DNA of 64,000 bases from positions 1 through 64,000 of the forward strand of contig CAWHKW010000013.1 of the NCBI GenBank assembly GCA_963829995.1, in the 5' to 3' direction. Numbering within the stretch: position 1 is the first letter of the stretch; each line of letters starts with the position of its first letter. Positions 18,402 through 28,005 of this stretch are shown piece by piece. A program made the translations under genes and the position numbers. The notes under the pieces are model-generated. The model did no database searches. It saw only the letters and a list, made by a program, of their open reading frames with translations, and was not told where the DNA came from. This stretch comes from JACCZX01 sp963829995 (GTDB lineage: Bacteria; Pseudomonadota; Gammaproteobacteria; Burkholderiales; Burkholderiaceae_F).

Positions 18402-19499
18402 TTATTTTCCGGGTTTGAGTTCTGCCGCCTTGTGATCGGCTTCGAGTTGCCGAACCCGGCTGCGCAGCTCGGGCAGGTTGCGCAGCACCGCAGCCGCGCG
18501 CTCCCACTCGCGGTGCTTCATCAGCGGAAAGAACGCGGTGTAGTGACCGGGTTCGGTGACGGAGCTCGGCACCGGAGTGGCCGGTCCGATGCTCGAACCG
18601 TCGGCGATTTCAAGGTGCCCGCCGATCATCGCCGCGCCGCCGATGCGGCAGCCCTTGCCGATCTTTGTGCTGCCCGCGATGCCGACGCACCCGGCGATGA
18701 CGGTATGCGCTCCGATCACGCAGTTGTGCGCGATCTGCACCTGATTGTCGAGCTTGACGCCGTCTTCGATGATCGTGTCGCCCATCGCGCCACGGTCGAT
18801 CGTCGTGTTGGCGCCGACTTCGACGTCGTCGCCGATCACGACCGCGCCTACTTGCGGAATCTTGATGTAGCGGCCATCGAGCGGTGCAAAACCGAACCCA
18901 TCGCCGCCGATCACCGCGCCGCTGTGAATGATGCAGCGCGCGCCGATTCTGCAATCGTCGAGGACGACGGCGCGCGGATAGATGCGCGCTGCGTCGCCAA
19001 TCACGGTGCGCGCGCCGATCACGGCGCCGGCGCCGATCCATGCCCCGGCCCCGATGACCGCACCCTCGGCGATCGTCGCGCCGGCATCAACCCGGGCAGA
19101 AGCGTGAACTCGCGCGCCATTGGCGACGTGCGCACCGGCAGCGATGCCCGCTTTTACTGAGTCTTCGGGGTTCAGTATCTGCGCCGCATAGGCGAACCAT
19201 GCGTACGGTTGTTCGCACACCGCCATTGCCGTCAACGATGCGGTCAACGGCGCGGACTGTGATTGCAATGCATCGCGGTCAGCCGCATTCAGCACGATCG
19301 CGCCCGCCCGACTGGTCAGCGCGTCGGCGCGATACAGCGGGTTGGCTAGAAATGCGAGATCGGAACGCGTCGCGGAAGCGAGCGCAGCGACGCCGCTTAA
19401 CTTGACGTCACTGGATCCGATGATCATTGCCTGCAAGCGTCCGGCCGAGCGTTCCGCGACCGCGCTGTTCAGATCGGCCAGCGACACACTGACCGTCAT
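18402..19499 (-). CDS. lpxD: UDP-3-O-(3-hydroxyacyl)glucosamine N-acyltransferase
   Basis: Adds the second hydroxyacyl chain in lipid A synthesis. The 365 residues comprise an N-terminal uridine-binding domain (A-F-L-A-N-P-L-Y region), a long hexapeptide-repeat helix (I-G-A-G-A-W-I-G-A-G-A-V-I-G), and the catalytic His in Q-I-A-H-N-C-V-I-G. The C-terminal alpha-helical extension contains R-N-L-P-E-L-R-S-R-V. It starts 5 bases after the skp-like gene ends. Confidence 0.97.
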   Translation of the reverse strand: MTVSVSLADLNSAVAERSAGRLQAMIIGSSDVKLSGVAALASATRSDLAFLANPLYRADALTSRAGAIVLNAADRDALQSQSAPLTASLTAMAVCEQPYAWFAYAAQILNPEDSVKAGIAAGAHVANGARVHASARVDAGATIAEGAVIGAGAWIGAGAVIGARTVIGDAARIYPRAVVLDDCRIGARCIIHSGAVIGGDGFGFAPLDGRYIKIPQVGAVVIGDDVEVGANTTIDRGAMGDTIIEDGVKLDNQVQIAHNCVIGAHTVIAGCVGIAGSTKIGKGCRIGGAAMIGGHLEIADGSSIGPATPVPSSVTEPGHYTAFFPLMKHREWERAAAVLRNLPELRSRVRQLEADHKAAELKPGK

Positions 19500-19504
19500 T
19501 GCGC

Positions 19505-20020
19505 CTATCGGGCGGCGTTGAGCGCTTTCAACACTCGCTCGGTGATGTCAATGCGAGGGTTGAAGTACACGGCTTCCTGCACGATCAGGTCGAACTTTTC
19601 CTGCTCTGCGATCTGCCGAATGATGCGGTTGCTGCGCTCGACCAGACCCTGCATTTCCTCATTGCGGCGCTGGTTGAGATCTTCCCGAAACTCGCGCTGC
19701 TTGCGCTGAAAGTCGCGATCGAGCTCGGCCAGCTCGCGCTGCCGCCGCCCACGATCGCTTTCGGTCATCACAGGCGAGTCCTTCTCGAATCTTTCAGCCA
19801 TCGTTTTCAGGCGAATGCCGGTTTCCTCGACGTCTTTCTGACGCTTCGAGAATTCGCCCTCCAGCTTTTGCAACGCCGCACGCGCCGGCGTGGACTCGCG
19901 CAGCAGCCGCTCGGGATTGACGACCCCAATCTTCAATTCCTGTGCTGACGCCATTGACGCAGTCGCAATCAGCGTGGCGGCACACGTCGCCTGCAAAAAC
20001 CTTCGCCACGTCTCTAACAT
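19505..20020 (-). CDS. skp: OmpH/Skp-family periplasmic chaperone
   Basis: A 171-residue periplasmic chaperone that holds unfolded outer-membrane proteins on their way to the BAM complex. A signal peptide ends at A-S-A-Q-E, followed by K-I-G-V-V-N-P-E-R-L-L and a long charged coiled coil (F-Q-R-K-Q-R-E-F-R-E-D-L-N), ending with the beta strand F-D-L-I-V-Q-E-A-V-Y. A strong GAGGAGG site precedes the ATG at 20020. Position between bamA and lpxD is typical. Confidence 0.95.
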   Translation of the reverse strand: MLETWRRFLQATCAATLIATASMASAQELKIGVVNPERLLRESTPARAALQKLEGEFSKRQKDVEETGIRLKTMAERFEKDSPVMTESDRGRRQRELAELDRDFQRKQREFREDLNQRRNEEMQGLVERSNRIIRQIAEQEKFDLIVQEAVYFNPRIDITERVLKALNAAR

Positions 20021-20057
20021 CGTTTATGCCTCCTCGGAAGCAAAAGATTCTCGCACA

Positions 20058-22445
20058 TCAAAACCCGGTTCCGATCTGGAACTGAAAGCGCTGAATCCGA
20101 TCTTGCGATTCGCGATTCAGCGGATACGCGTAAGACAGTTTGAGCGGGCCCAACGGCGAGATCCAGGCGACACCAATGCCGACCGAGTAGCGCAAATCGC
20201 CCAGGTCAGTCCTCTGGTCTTCGTATACCGGGCGGCCGTTGGCGATGACAAAATTTCCATTCTCGTCACGGGCTGGTGCAAGTCCCCAGACCTGGCCGGC
20301 ATCGACGAAGGTCAGTGCGCGCAGTGTTCGATCGGCGCCAGGTATCGGCACGTAGGCCTCCAGCGAGAAGTTCAGGCGCCGATTGCCACCCAACGGACTG
20401 TCGTCGACATCGCGCGGGCCGAGGCTGCCGGTTTCGAAGCCGCGTACGCTGCCGATGCCGCCCACGTAATAGTTCTTGAAAAATGGGTACGGGTCACCGC
20501 TGTAACCGTCGCCGTAGCCGATTTCGCCATTGAACGCGAGCGTCACGCGGGGAAAGAGCGGAAAGAACTGCTGGAACTGGTAATTGAGGCGGTAGTACTG
20601 CAGGTCCAACCCCGGCAGGCCGACTTCGCTGAACGCGCGCTGATAGCGGCCGCGCGTCGGCACTAACAGGTTGTCGCGATCATCGCGCGACCAGCCGGTC
20701 GTCAGTGCCACCGAATCAGATGTTGAGCCGAACTGTTCGACATATTCAACATATCTGAGCGGCGAGAACAGCGTCAGATCGATTTCGGTGTATTCATAGC
20801 GCAGGCCAAAGAACACGCGGTCGAACTCGGTGAAAGGTACGCCGAAAACGAGGCCGGCACCGCGCGTCGAATAGCCCACGCTTGACAGCCCAAGCTCGGC
20901 CAGATCGGACGTGCGATCGAACAATTCGATCGAGCGACTGATGCCTTCGGGCGTGACGTACGGGTCCGTGTGCGCCAGAGCGATCACGCGATTCGCCTTG
21001 CTGGTATTGATCTCGAGCGACAACGCGTTGCCCGAGCCGAACAGGTTCTGCTGCGCAATGCCGCCACTAAGCACGAGGCCTTCGGCGCTCGAATAGCCGG
21101 CGCCGACCTGTATGTTGCCGGTCGCGCGCTCCTTCACGGTGACATTGACGTCGACCTGGTCCGGCGCCGACGGCACCGCCGGCGTATCGACCGTGACGGA
21201 CTCGAAGAAGCCAAGGCGATCGATCCGGTCGCGCGACAGCCGCACCCGATCCGAATCGAACCACGCGCTTTCGAACTGTCGCACTTCGCGCCGTATCACT
21301 TCGTCGCGCGTTCGATTGTTGCCGGCGATGTTGACGCGACGTACATAAACGCGCCGACCCGGGTCGACGACGATCGTGAATGCCACTTGCCGCGTTTCGC
21401 GATCAGGCTCCGGGTTCGGATTGGCGGTTGCGAATGCGTACCCCAGCGTGCTCATGCGATCGGTGATCCGCTTCGCGACGGCGTTCACGCGTTCGGCGCT
21501 GAACACCTCGCCCGGCTTGATGTCGACCAGCGGCTGCAGCTCCTCATCGAGACCGAGCAGCTCGCCGGTCAACTTGATGCCCGAGATGTTGTAACGCTCG
21601 CCCTCGGCCACGTTGATCGACACAAAAATGTCGCGCTTGTCCGGACTGATCGATACCTGCACCGAATCAATCTTGAAGTCGAGATAACCTCGATTCAGGT
21701 AGTACGAGCGCACCGATTCGAGATCGGCCGACAGTTTCTGCCGCGAATACTGGTCGCGCTTGGTGTACCAGGACAGCCAGTTCGGCGTGGATAGCTCCAT
21801 CTGGCTGCGCAGGACCCCATCGCTGAACACGGTGTTGCCGGTAAACGCGATCGAACGAATACGCGAGATCTCTCCCTCGATGGCCGCGATCGACACGTTG
21901 ACACGGTTGCGCTCGATCGGCGTCACCGTCGACTTGACGTCGACGCCGTACAGTCCGCGCGACAAGTATTGCCGGCGCAGCTCCTGTTCGGCGCGCTCCA
22001 GCACGGAGCGATCGAAAATGCGGCCCTCGGCCAGGCCAACGTCGCGCAACGACTTGAGCACCTGGTCCTTCTCGAATTCGGTCACGCCCGTCAGATCGAT
22101 CGCGGAAATCGCGGGACGCTCGTCGACGATAACGACCAGCACGTCGCCGTCGACTTCGAGCCGAACGTCCTTGAACAGGCCGCTCGCATACAGCGCGCGA
22201 ATCGCCTGCGTGCCGCGTTCGGGATCGAAACGATCGCCGACGCGAATTGGCAGGTAGGAAAAGATGGTGCCGGGCTCGGTGCGCTGCACGCCTTCGATGC
22301 GGATGTCGCGCACGACGAATTCCTGCGCGGACGCGGACAGGCACCAGGTGGCAAAGACGGCAGCGGCAATATGGCGCACGACGGGTCGGAACGCCGGGCG
22401 CAAAGTTGCAAGTTTGCTGCGCCGGGCTTCAACGCGGCGATTCAA
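20058..22445 (-). CDS. bamA: outer-membrane protein assembly factor BamA
   Basis: Central Omp85 subunit of the BAM complex. The 795 residues contain a signal peptide (cleavage likely after C-L-S-A-S-A), five POTRA domains (first: F-V-V-R-D-I-R-I-E-G-V-Q-R), and a 16-strand barrel ending in an aromatic C-terminal beta signal (R-F-Q-F-Q-I-G-T-G-F). Barrel motif V-R-G-F-E-T matches the conserved VRGF loop. The start is an unusual TTG at 22445 with GGGGA nearby; a GTG at 22379 would give a shorter signal peptide and cannot be excluded. Confidence 0.97.
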   Translation of the reverse strand: MNRRVEARRSKLATLRPAFRPVVRHIAAAVFATWCLSASAQEFVVRDIRIEGVQRTEPGTIFSYLPIRVGDRFDPERGTQAIRALYASGLFKDVRLEVDGDVLVVIVDERPAISAIDLTGVTEFEKDQVLKSLRDVGLAEGRIFDRSVLERAEQELRRQYLSRGLYGVDVKSTVTPIERNRVNVSIAAIEGEISRIRSIAFTGNTVFSDGVLRSQMELSTPNWLSWYTKRDQYSRQKLSADLESVRSYYLNRGYLDFKIDSVQVSISPDKRDIFVSINVAEGERYNISGIKLTGELLGLDEELQPLVDIKPGEVFSAERVNAVAKRITDRMSTLGYAFATANPNPEPDRETRQVAFTIVVDPGRRVYVRRVNIAGNNRTRDEVIRREVRQFESAWFDSDRVRLSRDRIDRLGFFESVTVDTPAVPSAPDQVDVNVTVKERATGNIQVGAGYSSAEGLVLSGGIAQQNLFGSGNALSLEINTSKANRVIALAHTDPYVTPEGISRSIELFDRTSDLAELGLSSVGYSTRGAGLVFGVPFTEFDRVFFGLRYEYTEIDLTLFSPLRYVEYVEQFGSTSDSVALTTGWSRDDRDNLLVPTRGRYQRAFSEVGLPGLDLQYYRLNYQFQQFFPLFPRVTLAFNGEIGYGDGYSGDPYPFFKNYYVGGIGSVRGFETGSLGPRDVDDSPLGGNRRLNFSLEAYVPIPGADRTLRALTFVDAGQVWGLAPARDENGNFVIANGRPVYEDQRTDLGDLRYSVGIGVAWISPLGPLKLSYAYPLNRESQDRIQRFQFQIGTGF

Positions 22446-22467
22446 CTGACTGTCCCCGTCTGTGAAA

Positions 22468-23832
22468 TTATTGTGTGACGAAATCAGGAAGCAGCCGCAA
22501 CACGTCGTTGTAAAGCGCCAGCATGGTGAGCAGTCCTAGTAATGCAACGCCAGCGCGCTGTCCCCACTCGACGACCCAATCTGCAGGCGGGCTGCCCTTG
22601 AAAATTTCGATCAGATAATACAGTAGGTGTCCGCCATCGAGCATCGGAATCGGTAACAGATTCAACACTGCAAGGCTGATCGATACGAGAGCGAGAAATC
22701 CGAGAAAGGCGGCAAGTCCGATCCTTGCCGTCTGCCCTGCGTAGTCGGCAATCGTCACAGGCCCCGACAGATTTTTCCACGACGCTTCGCCCGTCAACAT
22801 CTTGCCGAGCATCTTCAGCGAGAAAACAGCCGTGTCGGCAGTTTTCTGAACCGCGCGCGGAATGCTTTCGATCGGCCCGTATTGCACCTTGATCGGCGGC
22901 AGACGATCGCTCAACTCGGCTCCGATGCGTCCGAACGAGTTGTTACCGTCGGTGACCAGCGCCGGGGTGACCCGCAAGCGAATCAACCTGTCTTCGCGCT
23001 CGACGCCGATCTCCATCGGTTTCTCGGCCGAGGCACGGATCAACGAGCGCAGTCGAGCAGCCGTTGCAATCGGTTCTCCGTCGACCGATACGACGCGGTC
23101 ACCGGTTTGCAGGCCGCCCTGTGATGCAGGGCTCGATTCGGTGACCTGGCCAATGCGCGTCGGCCCTTGATACAAGACGAAGCCCAAGCGGCCGATCAAG
23201 TCGCCATCGAGATCCTCGGGAGTGAGCGAGCTCGGTTGCACCGTCAATTCGCGGCGGCTTCCGTCGCTGCCCTCCACTTCGAGCTCGATGGGTTCGGTCG
23301 AGACCGCGCGCTGCAACAGCAACCAGCGCAGCTCGTTCCACGACCGCACCGGATCGCCAGCGACTCCGACCACGGTGTCGCCGGCCAGCAATCCAGCGCG
23401 CGCGGCGGCGCTCTGAGGCGGAGGAGATCCCACCACTGCACTTGGCTCGAATACACCGACGACGCTTAAGAACCAGTACACCGCGACCGCGAGCAACAGA
23501 TTCGCCAGCGGGCCTGCGAGCACGATGGCAATTCGTTTCGCGACCGGCTGCCGGTTGAACGCGCGCGGCAGGTCGGCAGGCGCGATCGGTTGGCATTGCG
23601 GATCGCGTTCATCGAGCATGCGCACGTAGCCGCCGAGCGGCAAGGCGGCCACCACCCATTCGGTACGGTCTGGGCCGCGCACCCAGCGCGCCAGCGGGCG
23701 GCCGAAGCCGATCGAAAAGCGCAGCACTTTGACGCCGGCTTTCTTGGCGACCCAATAGTGGCCGTACTCGTGAATCACGACGAGAACGCCCAGCGTGACC
23801 AAAAATGCGGCAATCGCCGTCAACAAATTCAT
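22468..23832 (-). CDS. rseP: RIP metalloprotease, site-2 protease
   Basis: Inner-membrane zinc protease that cleaves anti-sigma factors and remnant signal peptides. The 454 residues show H-E-Y-G-H in the first membrane segment, two PDZ domains (around Q-S-A-A-A-R-A-G-L-L-A-G-D-T and G-L-Q-T-G-D-R-V-V-S-V-D-G), and the second zinc motif N-L-L-P-I-P-M-L-D-G-G-H. Located between dxr and bamA; its start overlaps the dxr stop (ATGA). Confidence 0.97.
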   Translation of the reverse strand: MNLLTAIAAFLVTLGVLVVIHEYGHYWVAKKAGVKVLRFSIGFGRPLARWVRGPDRTEWVVAALPLGGYVRMLDERDPQCQPIAPADLPRAFNRQPVAKRIAIVLAGPLANLLLAVAVYWFLSVVGVFEPSAVVGSPPPQSAAARAGLLAGDTVVGVAGDPVRSWNELRWLLLQRAVSTEPIELEVEGSDGSRRELTVQPSSLTPEDLDGDLIGRLGFVLYQGPTRIGQVTESSPASQGGLQTGDRVVSVDGEPIATAARLRSLIRASAEKPMEIGVEREDRLIRLRVTPALVTDGNNSFGRIGAELSDRLPPIKVQYGPIESIPRAVQKTADTAVFSLKMLGKMLTGEASWKNLSGPVTIADYAGQTARIGLAAFLGFLALVSISLAVLNLLPIPMLDGGHLLYYLIEIFKGSPPADWVVEWGQRAGVALLGLLTMLALYNDVLRLLPDFVTQ

Positions 23833-25013
23833 GGCACCTTTTCGACTATCAGTTCACGCGCACGCTCGCGCGCTTCGCGGTCGATCATCAGTACATCGCC
23901 GATATCGCTCGGAGCGGGAGGATCGAAGGATCCAAGCATCTGTTCGATCGTCGGTGCGATCTCGGTGAAGCGCAACCGCTCCTGCAGAAACGCTTGGACC
24001 GCGATTTCGTTGGCGGCGTTCAATACGACGCTGGCGGCGCCACCACGGCGCAGCGCCGCATACGCATAGTCGAGGCACCGAAACTGTCGCCGGTCGGGTG
24101 TCTCGAACGTGAGCGGACCCGCGCTCGCGAAGTCGAGCCGGCGCGCGCCGCTGGCTATGCGCTCGGGCCACGCCAGGGCATACGCGAGCGGTGTGCGCAT
24201 GTCCGGTGTCCCCATCTGCGCCAATACGGAGCCGTCGCTGAATTCAACCATCGAGTGAATCACGCTCTGCGGGTGAATCACGATGTCGATCCGGTCGGGC
24301 GGGATGCCAAAGAGCCAGCTCGCCTCGATGACTTCCAGCCCCTTGTTCATCAGCGTGGCCGAATCGACCGAAATTTTTCTTCCCATCACCCACTTCGGGT
24401 GCGCGCACGCTTCGTCGGGAGTGACGCCGTCGAGATCGTGACGCTTCAGGAATGGGCCGCCCGACGCAGTCAAGATCAATCGTGCGTCGTCGCGCTCGGA
24501 TTTGCTCACCCCGGCCAAACATTGGTGAATTGCATTGTGTTCGCTATCGACCGGCAACAGCATGCCGCCGCCACGCTCTACGGCGGCCATCAGCAGCGCA
24601 CCCGCGCAGACGATCGCCTCCTTGTTGGCCAACAGCAACCGCTTGCCCGCTGCGGCTGCCGCAAGCGTCGGTTCCAGGCCCGCAGAGCCGACGATGGCAG
24701 CCAGCACCGTGTCGCACTCCGGCGCCTGCGCCGCCGCAATCAACGCTTCCCGGCCGGCTTGGGCCCTGGTCTTTGCGCCGCGGGCGTGCAACGCATCGCG
24801 CAGTGAGCGCTCGAGCTTCGGGTCTCCGATGACTGCAACGTCTGCATCGAATTTCGCGGCAATGTCGGCCAGATCGTTGACATTGGATTGCGCGGTAACC
24901 GCAGACACTCGATACCGTTGACGGTGACGCTCGATCACGTCGAGAGCGCTGGCCCCGATCGACCCGGTCGCGCCGAGAATCGTGATGCTGCGGACAGCAG
25001 CGGCGCTGGTCAT
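23829..25013 (-). CDS. dxr: 1-deoxy-D-xylulose 5-phosphate reductoisomerase
   Basis: Second step of the MEP isoprenoid pathway, using NADPH and a divalent metal. Motifs: G-A-T-G-S-I-G-A-S-A-L-D-V-I (NADPH), A-N-K-E-A-I-V, D-S-E-H-N-A-I-H-Q-C-L (metal), and N-K-G-L-E-V-I-E-A-S-W-L-F. The ATG at 25013 overlaps the cdsA stop (ATGA) and was preferred to a start four codons upstream; 394 residues. Confidence 0.97.
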   Translation of the reverse strand: MTSAAAVRSITILGATGSIGASALDVIERHRQRYRVSAVTAQSNVNDLADIAAKFDADVAVIGDPKLERSLRDALHARGAKTRAQAGREALIAAAQAPECDTVLAAIVGSAGLEPTLAAAAAGKRLLLANKEAIVCAGALLMAAVERGGGMLLPVDSEHNAIHQCLAGVSKSERDDARLILTASGGPFLKRHDLDGVTPDEACAHPKWVMGRKISVDSATLMNKGLEVIEASWLFGIPPDRIDIVIHPQSVIHSMVEFSDGSVLAQMGTPDMRTPLAYALAWPERIASGARRLDFASAGPLTFETPDRRQFRCLDYAYAALRRGGAASVVLNAANEIAVQAFLQERLRFTEIAPTIEQMLGSFDPPAPSDIGDVLMIDREARERARELIVEKVP

Positions 25014-25840
25014 CGAACCAACCACTGAATCACTGCCGCTGACGGCAACACCGGCACCATGGCATCCACCCGATCAAGTATGCCCCCGTGCCCGGGTAGC
25101 AATTGACCGCTGTCCTTGACCCCTGCCTGCCGCTTTAGCAAGCTTTCAAACAGATCGCCGACGATCGACAACCCAACCAGCACCGCCAATAGCAGCAGCG
25201 CCCACACCGGCCCCACCGCCGCAAACAAGTCATTCGAGTACATGCGTGCGGACGGAGCGACCAGCCAGACGACAAGCGCCAGCAGTAGCACGGCCAGGAT
25301 CGCGCCGAAGACACCGGCCCACGTCTTACCTGGACTGATATGAGGCGCGAGCTTTCTGCGCCCGAATGCGCGACCGGCGAAATACGCCGCGGTGTCTGCG
25401 ATCCAGACGATGAGGAGAACAGAGAGCAGCGCCAGCACCCCTTGCGACAAAAACTGCATCAGCGCAAACCACGCAGCTGTCACCAGCAGAACCGCCAGCG
25501 CCATGCCAAGCAGGCGCGGCAGGCGCAGCGACATGGCATTCGGCTGCACCAGCAGAGCGACGATCGCGACCCAGATTGTCGCGGCGACCGCGCCCAGCGG
25601 CAGCACCAGCATCTCGCGCGTCTTCGAGGAGGTGAAGACAAGCGCCAGCAAGACCGCACAGACGACCAGCGCAACACTGATCGATGTCGATCGCGCAGCC
25701 CCGGTCAACTGCAGCCATTCGACCAGCGCGAATCCGAGCAGCGCGGTCACCACGACGGCAAACGCAGTCGCCGACCACACCATCGCGCCAACCGCGACCG
25801 TGAGAAGAACAGATGCGGTCGCAACGCGCTGCTTCAGCAC
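25010..25840 (-). CDS. cdsA: phosphatidate cytidylyltransferase
   Basis: Makes CDP-diacylglycerol from phosphatidic acid and CTP at the inner membrane. 276 residues with about eight hydrophobic segments and the C-terminal family signature S-I-V-G-D-L-F-E-S-L-L-K-R, then K-D-S-G-Q-L-L-P-G-H-G-G-I-L-D-R-V-D. It is 18 bases after uppS and coupled to dxr. Confidence 0.97.
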   Translation of the reverse strand: MLKQRVATASVLLTVAVGAMVWSATAFAVVVTALLGFALVEWLQLTGAARSTSISVALVVCAVLLALVFTSSKTREMLVLPLGAVAATIWVAIVALLVQPNAMSLRLPRLLGMALAVLLVTAAWFALMQFLSQGVLALLSVLLIVWIADTAAYFAGRAFGRRKLAPHISPGKTWAGVFGAILAVLLLALVVWLVAPSARMYSNDLFAAVGPVWALLLLAVLVGLSIVGDLFESLLKRQAGVKDSGQLLPGHGGILDRVDAMVPVLPSAAVIQWLVR

Positions 25841-25858
25841 GACCGCCTCATCTGTTCA

Positions 25859-26668
25859 TTAGGCCGCATCGGCAATCGCGGCGGGTCCTGCCAACTGCTC
25901 GCCGGTCATGCCGAAACGGCGCTGCCTGCCGGCAAACCATGCGAATGCTCGGTCAAGTTCGACAGCATCGAATTGCGGCCACAAGATGTCGCAAAAATAA
26001 AACTCGGTGTAGGCCAGTTGATACAGCAGAAAGTTGCTGATGCGCTTTTCGCCGCCGGTCCGAATCAACAAATCGGGATCGGGCGCGAAGGCCATTGAAA
26101 GATGCGATCCGATTTCGGACTCGGTGAGTGCAATCCGGTCGGCGCCGGCTCCAAGCTGAGCGTTCGCGGCCGAGCTTGCCGCTTGCGCAATGTCCCAGCG
26201 ACCGCCGTAATCGGCGCAGATCGTCAGTTGCAGCTTCGTATTCTGCTCGGTACGACGCTCGGACTCTACGATCAATCGGCGCAGCTCGGGGTCGAAGCCC
26301 GAACGGTCGCCGACGACCCGCAGCCGGACGCCAAGCTCGATCAGCCTGTCGATCTCGCGCTGCAGAGCGAACACAAATAGCTTCATCAGCGTCGACACTT
26401 CGTCGGCCGGGCGCCGCCAGTTTTCGGAGCTGAAAATAAACAGCGTCAGATACTCGACTCCGCGCTCGCCGCACGCCTGCAGCGTCGTGCGCACCGCGTC
26501 GACACCGCGGGAATGGCCCGCTACGCGGGGTTTGCCTTGCGCAACGGCCCATCGCCCGTTGCCGTCCATGATGACAGCGACATGCCGCGGAATTCGCCGC
26601 TCGGGGTTCGAACTGGTGGATGACTTCTGCGTGCGCACGGTAAGTGAAGCGAAGGATGCCGCGGTCAA
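25859..26668 (-). CDS. uppS: undecaprenyl diphosphate synthase
   Basis: Makes the C55 lipid carrier for peptidoglycan and O-antigen. Motifs: H-V-A-V-I-M-D-G-N-G-R-W-A with the catalytic Asp, F-I-F-S-S-E-N-W-R-R-P, and D-L-L-I-R-T-G-G-E-K-R-I-S-N-F-L. 269 residues, with an N-terminal tail of some 25 residues before the family core; the ATG at 26668 overlaps the frr stop by 4 bases. Confidence 0.97.
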   Translation of the reverse strand: MTAASFASLTVRTQKSSTSSNPERRIPRHVAVIMDGNGRWAVAQGKPRVAGHSRGVDAVRTTLQACGERGVEYLTLFIFSSENWRRPADEVSTLMKLFVFALQREIDRLIELGVRLRVVGDRSGFDPELRRLIVESERRTEQNTKLQLTICADYGGRWDIAQAASSAANAQLGAGADRIALTESEIGSHLSMAFAPDPDLLIRTGGEKRISNFLLYQLAYTEFYFCDILWPQFDAVELDRAFAWFAGRQRRFGMTGEQLAGPAAIADAA

Positions 26669-27225
26669 ACGGTCATCACTTCCTTTTCTTTCTCCGCGCC
26701 AAGCCGGTCGATCTCGGCGACGTACCGATCGGTCAGCTTCTGGATCGCTTCCTCGGCGCGCCGATCGTCGTCCTCGGAGATCTCCTTGTTCTTCAGCATC
26801 TCCTTGACGTGGTGATTCGCGTCGCGGCGCAGATTGCGCACGGCCACCTTTGCGTTTTCGCCTTCGTGCTTGACCACCTTGACGAGTTCCTTACGACGTT
26901 GCTCGGTCAGCAGCGGCATCGGCACGCGCACGATGTCCCCGCTGGTGGAGGGATTCAACCCGAGATCGGACTCGCGGATCGCTTTTTCGACGACCGGAAT
27001 CATCTTCTTTTCCCATGGCTGGATCGTGATGGTGCGGGCGTCGCCCAGGCCAACCTGCGCCACCTGATTCAGCGGCATCATCGAGCCGTAGTAATCGACC
27101 TGTATGTGGTCGAGCAGCCCAACGTGCGCGCGTCCAGTGCGCACCTTTGCGTAATCGTGCTTCAAAGCCTCGACCGACTTCTGCATTTTCTGCTCGGTCG
27201 ACTTTTGTATCTCCGCAATACTCAT
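26665..27225 (-). CDS. frr: ribosome recycling factor
   Basis: Splits post-termination ribosomes together with EF-G. The 186-residue protein has the three-helix bundle (K-V-R-T-G-R-A-H near residue 30) and the small beta domain (T-I-T-I-Q-P-W-E). ATG at 27225 has an AAGGAG site; the frame continues upstream without similarity. 17 bases after pyrH. Confidence 0.97.
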   Translation of the reverse strand: MSIAEIQKSTEQKMQKSVEALKHDYAKVRTGRAHVGLLDHIQVDYYGSMMPLNQVAQVGLGDARTITIQPWEKKMIPVVEKAIRESDLGLNPSTSGDIVRVPMPLLTEQRRKELVKVVKHEGENAKVAVRNLRRDANHHVKEMLKNKEISEDDDRRAEEAIQKLTDRYVAEIDRLGAEKEKEVMTV

Positions 27226-27242
27226 CGGCTCACTCCTTGCGT

Positions 27243-27989
27243 CTAGACATGAACCAGCGTCCCTTCGTCTTCTCCCAACACCACCCGCTTTAGCGCGCCC
27301 CGTTTTGCGATATTGAACACCTTGATCGGGAGGTTTTGGTCGCGACAAAGCGCGAACGCTGTGGCGTCCATGATCTCCAGCTTGCGATTGATCGCTTCAT
27401 CGAACGTGATCGTCGAGTAGCGCGTTGCCTTCGAATCCTTCTTCGGATCTGCCGAGTAAACGCCGTCGACCTTGGTCGCCTTCAACACGATCTGCGCTCC
27501 GATTTCCGATCCGCGCAGCGCCGCTGCGGTGTCGGTCGTGAAAAACGGATTGCCGGTGCCGGCGGCAAAGATGACGATCTTGCCTTCTTCGAGATAGCGC
27601 AACGCCTTCGGGCGAATATACGGCTCTACAACCGCCTCGATGTTCAGCGCGGATTGGACGCGCGCTTCGACGCCCGCGCGGCGCAGCGCATCCTGTAACG
27701 CCATCGCGTTCATCACCGTGGCCATCATGCCCATGTAATCGGCGGTCGCGCGATCCATCCCTTCGGCGCCGAGTGCGACGCCACGGAAAATGTTGCCGCC
27801 GCCGATGACCACCGCGACTTCGACTCCAAGTCGTACGACTTCGCCCAGATCAGCGACCATTCCCTCGACCGTCGCGCGGTTGATCCCGAAGGCGTCGTCG
27901 CCCATCAACGCTTCGCCAGACAATTTCAGAAGCACCCGCCGATAAGCCGGCGAGGACTTGGGGTTCATCGTGGCATCGTTGGCCGACAT
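27243..27989 (-). CDS. pyrH: uridylate kinase
   Basis: Hexameric bacterial UMP kinase of the amino-acid kinase fold, making UDP for RNA, LPS and peptidoglycan precursors. Motifs: V-L-L-K-L-S-G-E-A-L-M-G, V-I-G-G-G-N-I-F-R-G, and F-A-A-G-T-G-N-P-F-F-T-T-D-T-A-A-A. The start is uncertain: ATG 27989 (248 residues) or ATG 27968 (241 residues, nearer the usual length); neither has a strong ribosome binding site. Gap to tsf is 16 bases. Confidence 0.96.
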   Translation of the reverse strand: MSANDATMNPKSSPAYRRVLLKLSGEALMGDDAFGINRATVEGMVADLGEVVRLGVEVAVVIGGGNIFRGVALGAEGMDRATADYMGMMATVMNAMALQDALRRAGVEARVQSALNIEAVVEPYIRPKALRYLEEGKIVIFAAGTGNPFFTTDTAAALRGSEIGAQIVLKATKVDGVYSADPKKDSKATRYSTITFDEAINRKLEIMDATAFALCRDQNLPIKVFNIAKRGALKRVVLGEDEGTLVHV

Positions 27990-28005
27990 GGGTTGACCGT
28001 CGGCG

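Noticed and set aside
16002..18418. Long plus-strand frames opposite lpxB, lpxA and fabZ
   Set aside because: Low-complexity Asp/Arg/His-rich translations without start signals; the minus-strand genes explain the region.
20970..24806. Plus-strand frames of 270-330 codons opposite bamA and dxr
   Set aside because: Antisense shadows of strongly biased third-position GC; no ribosome binding sites or domains.
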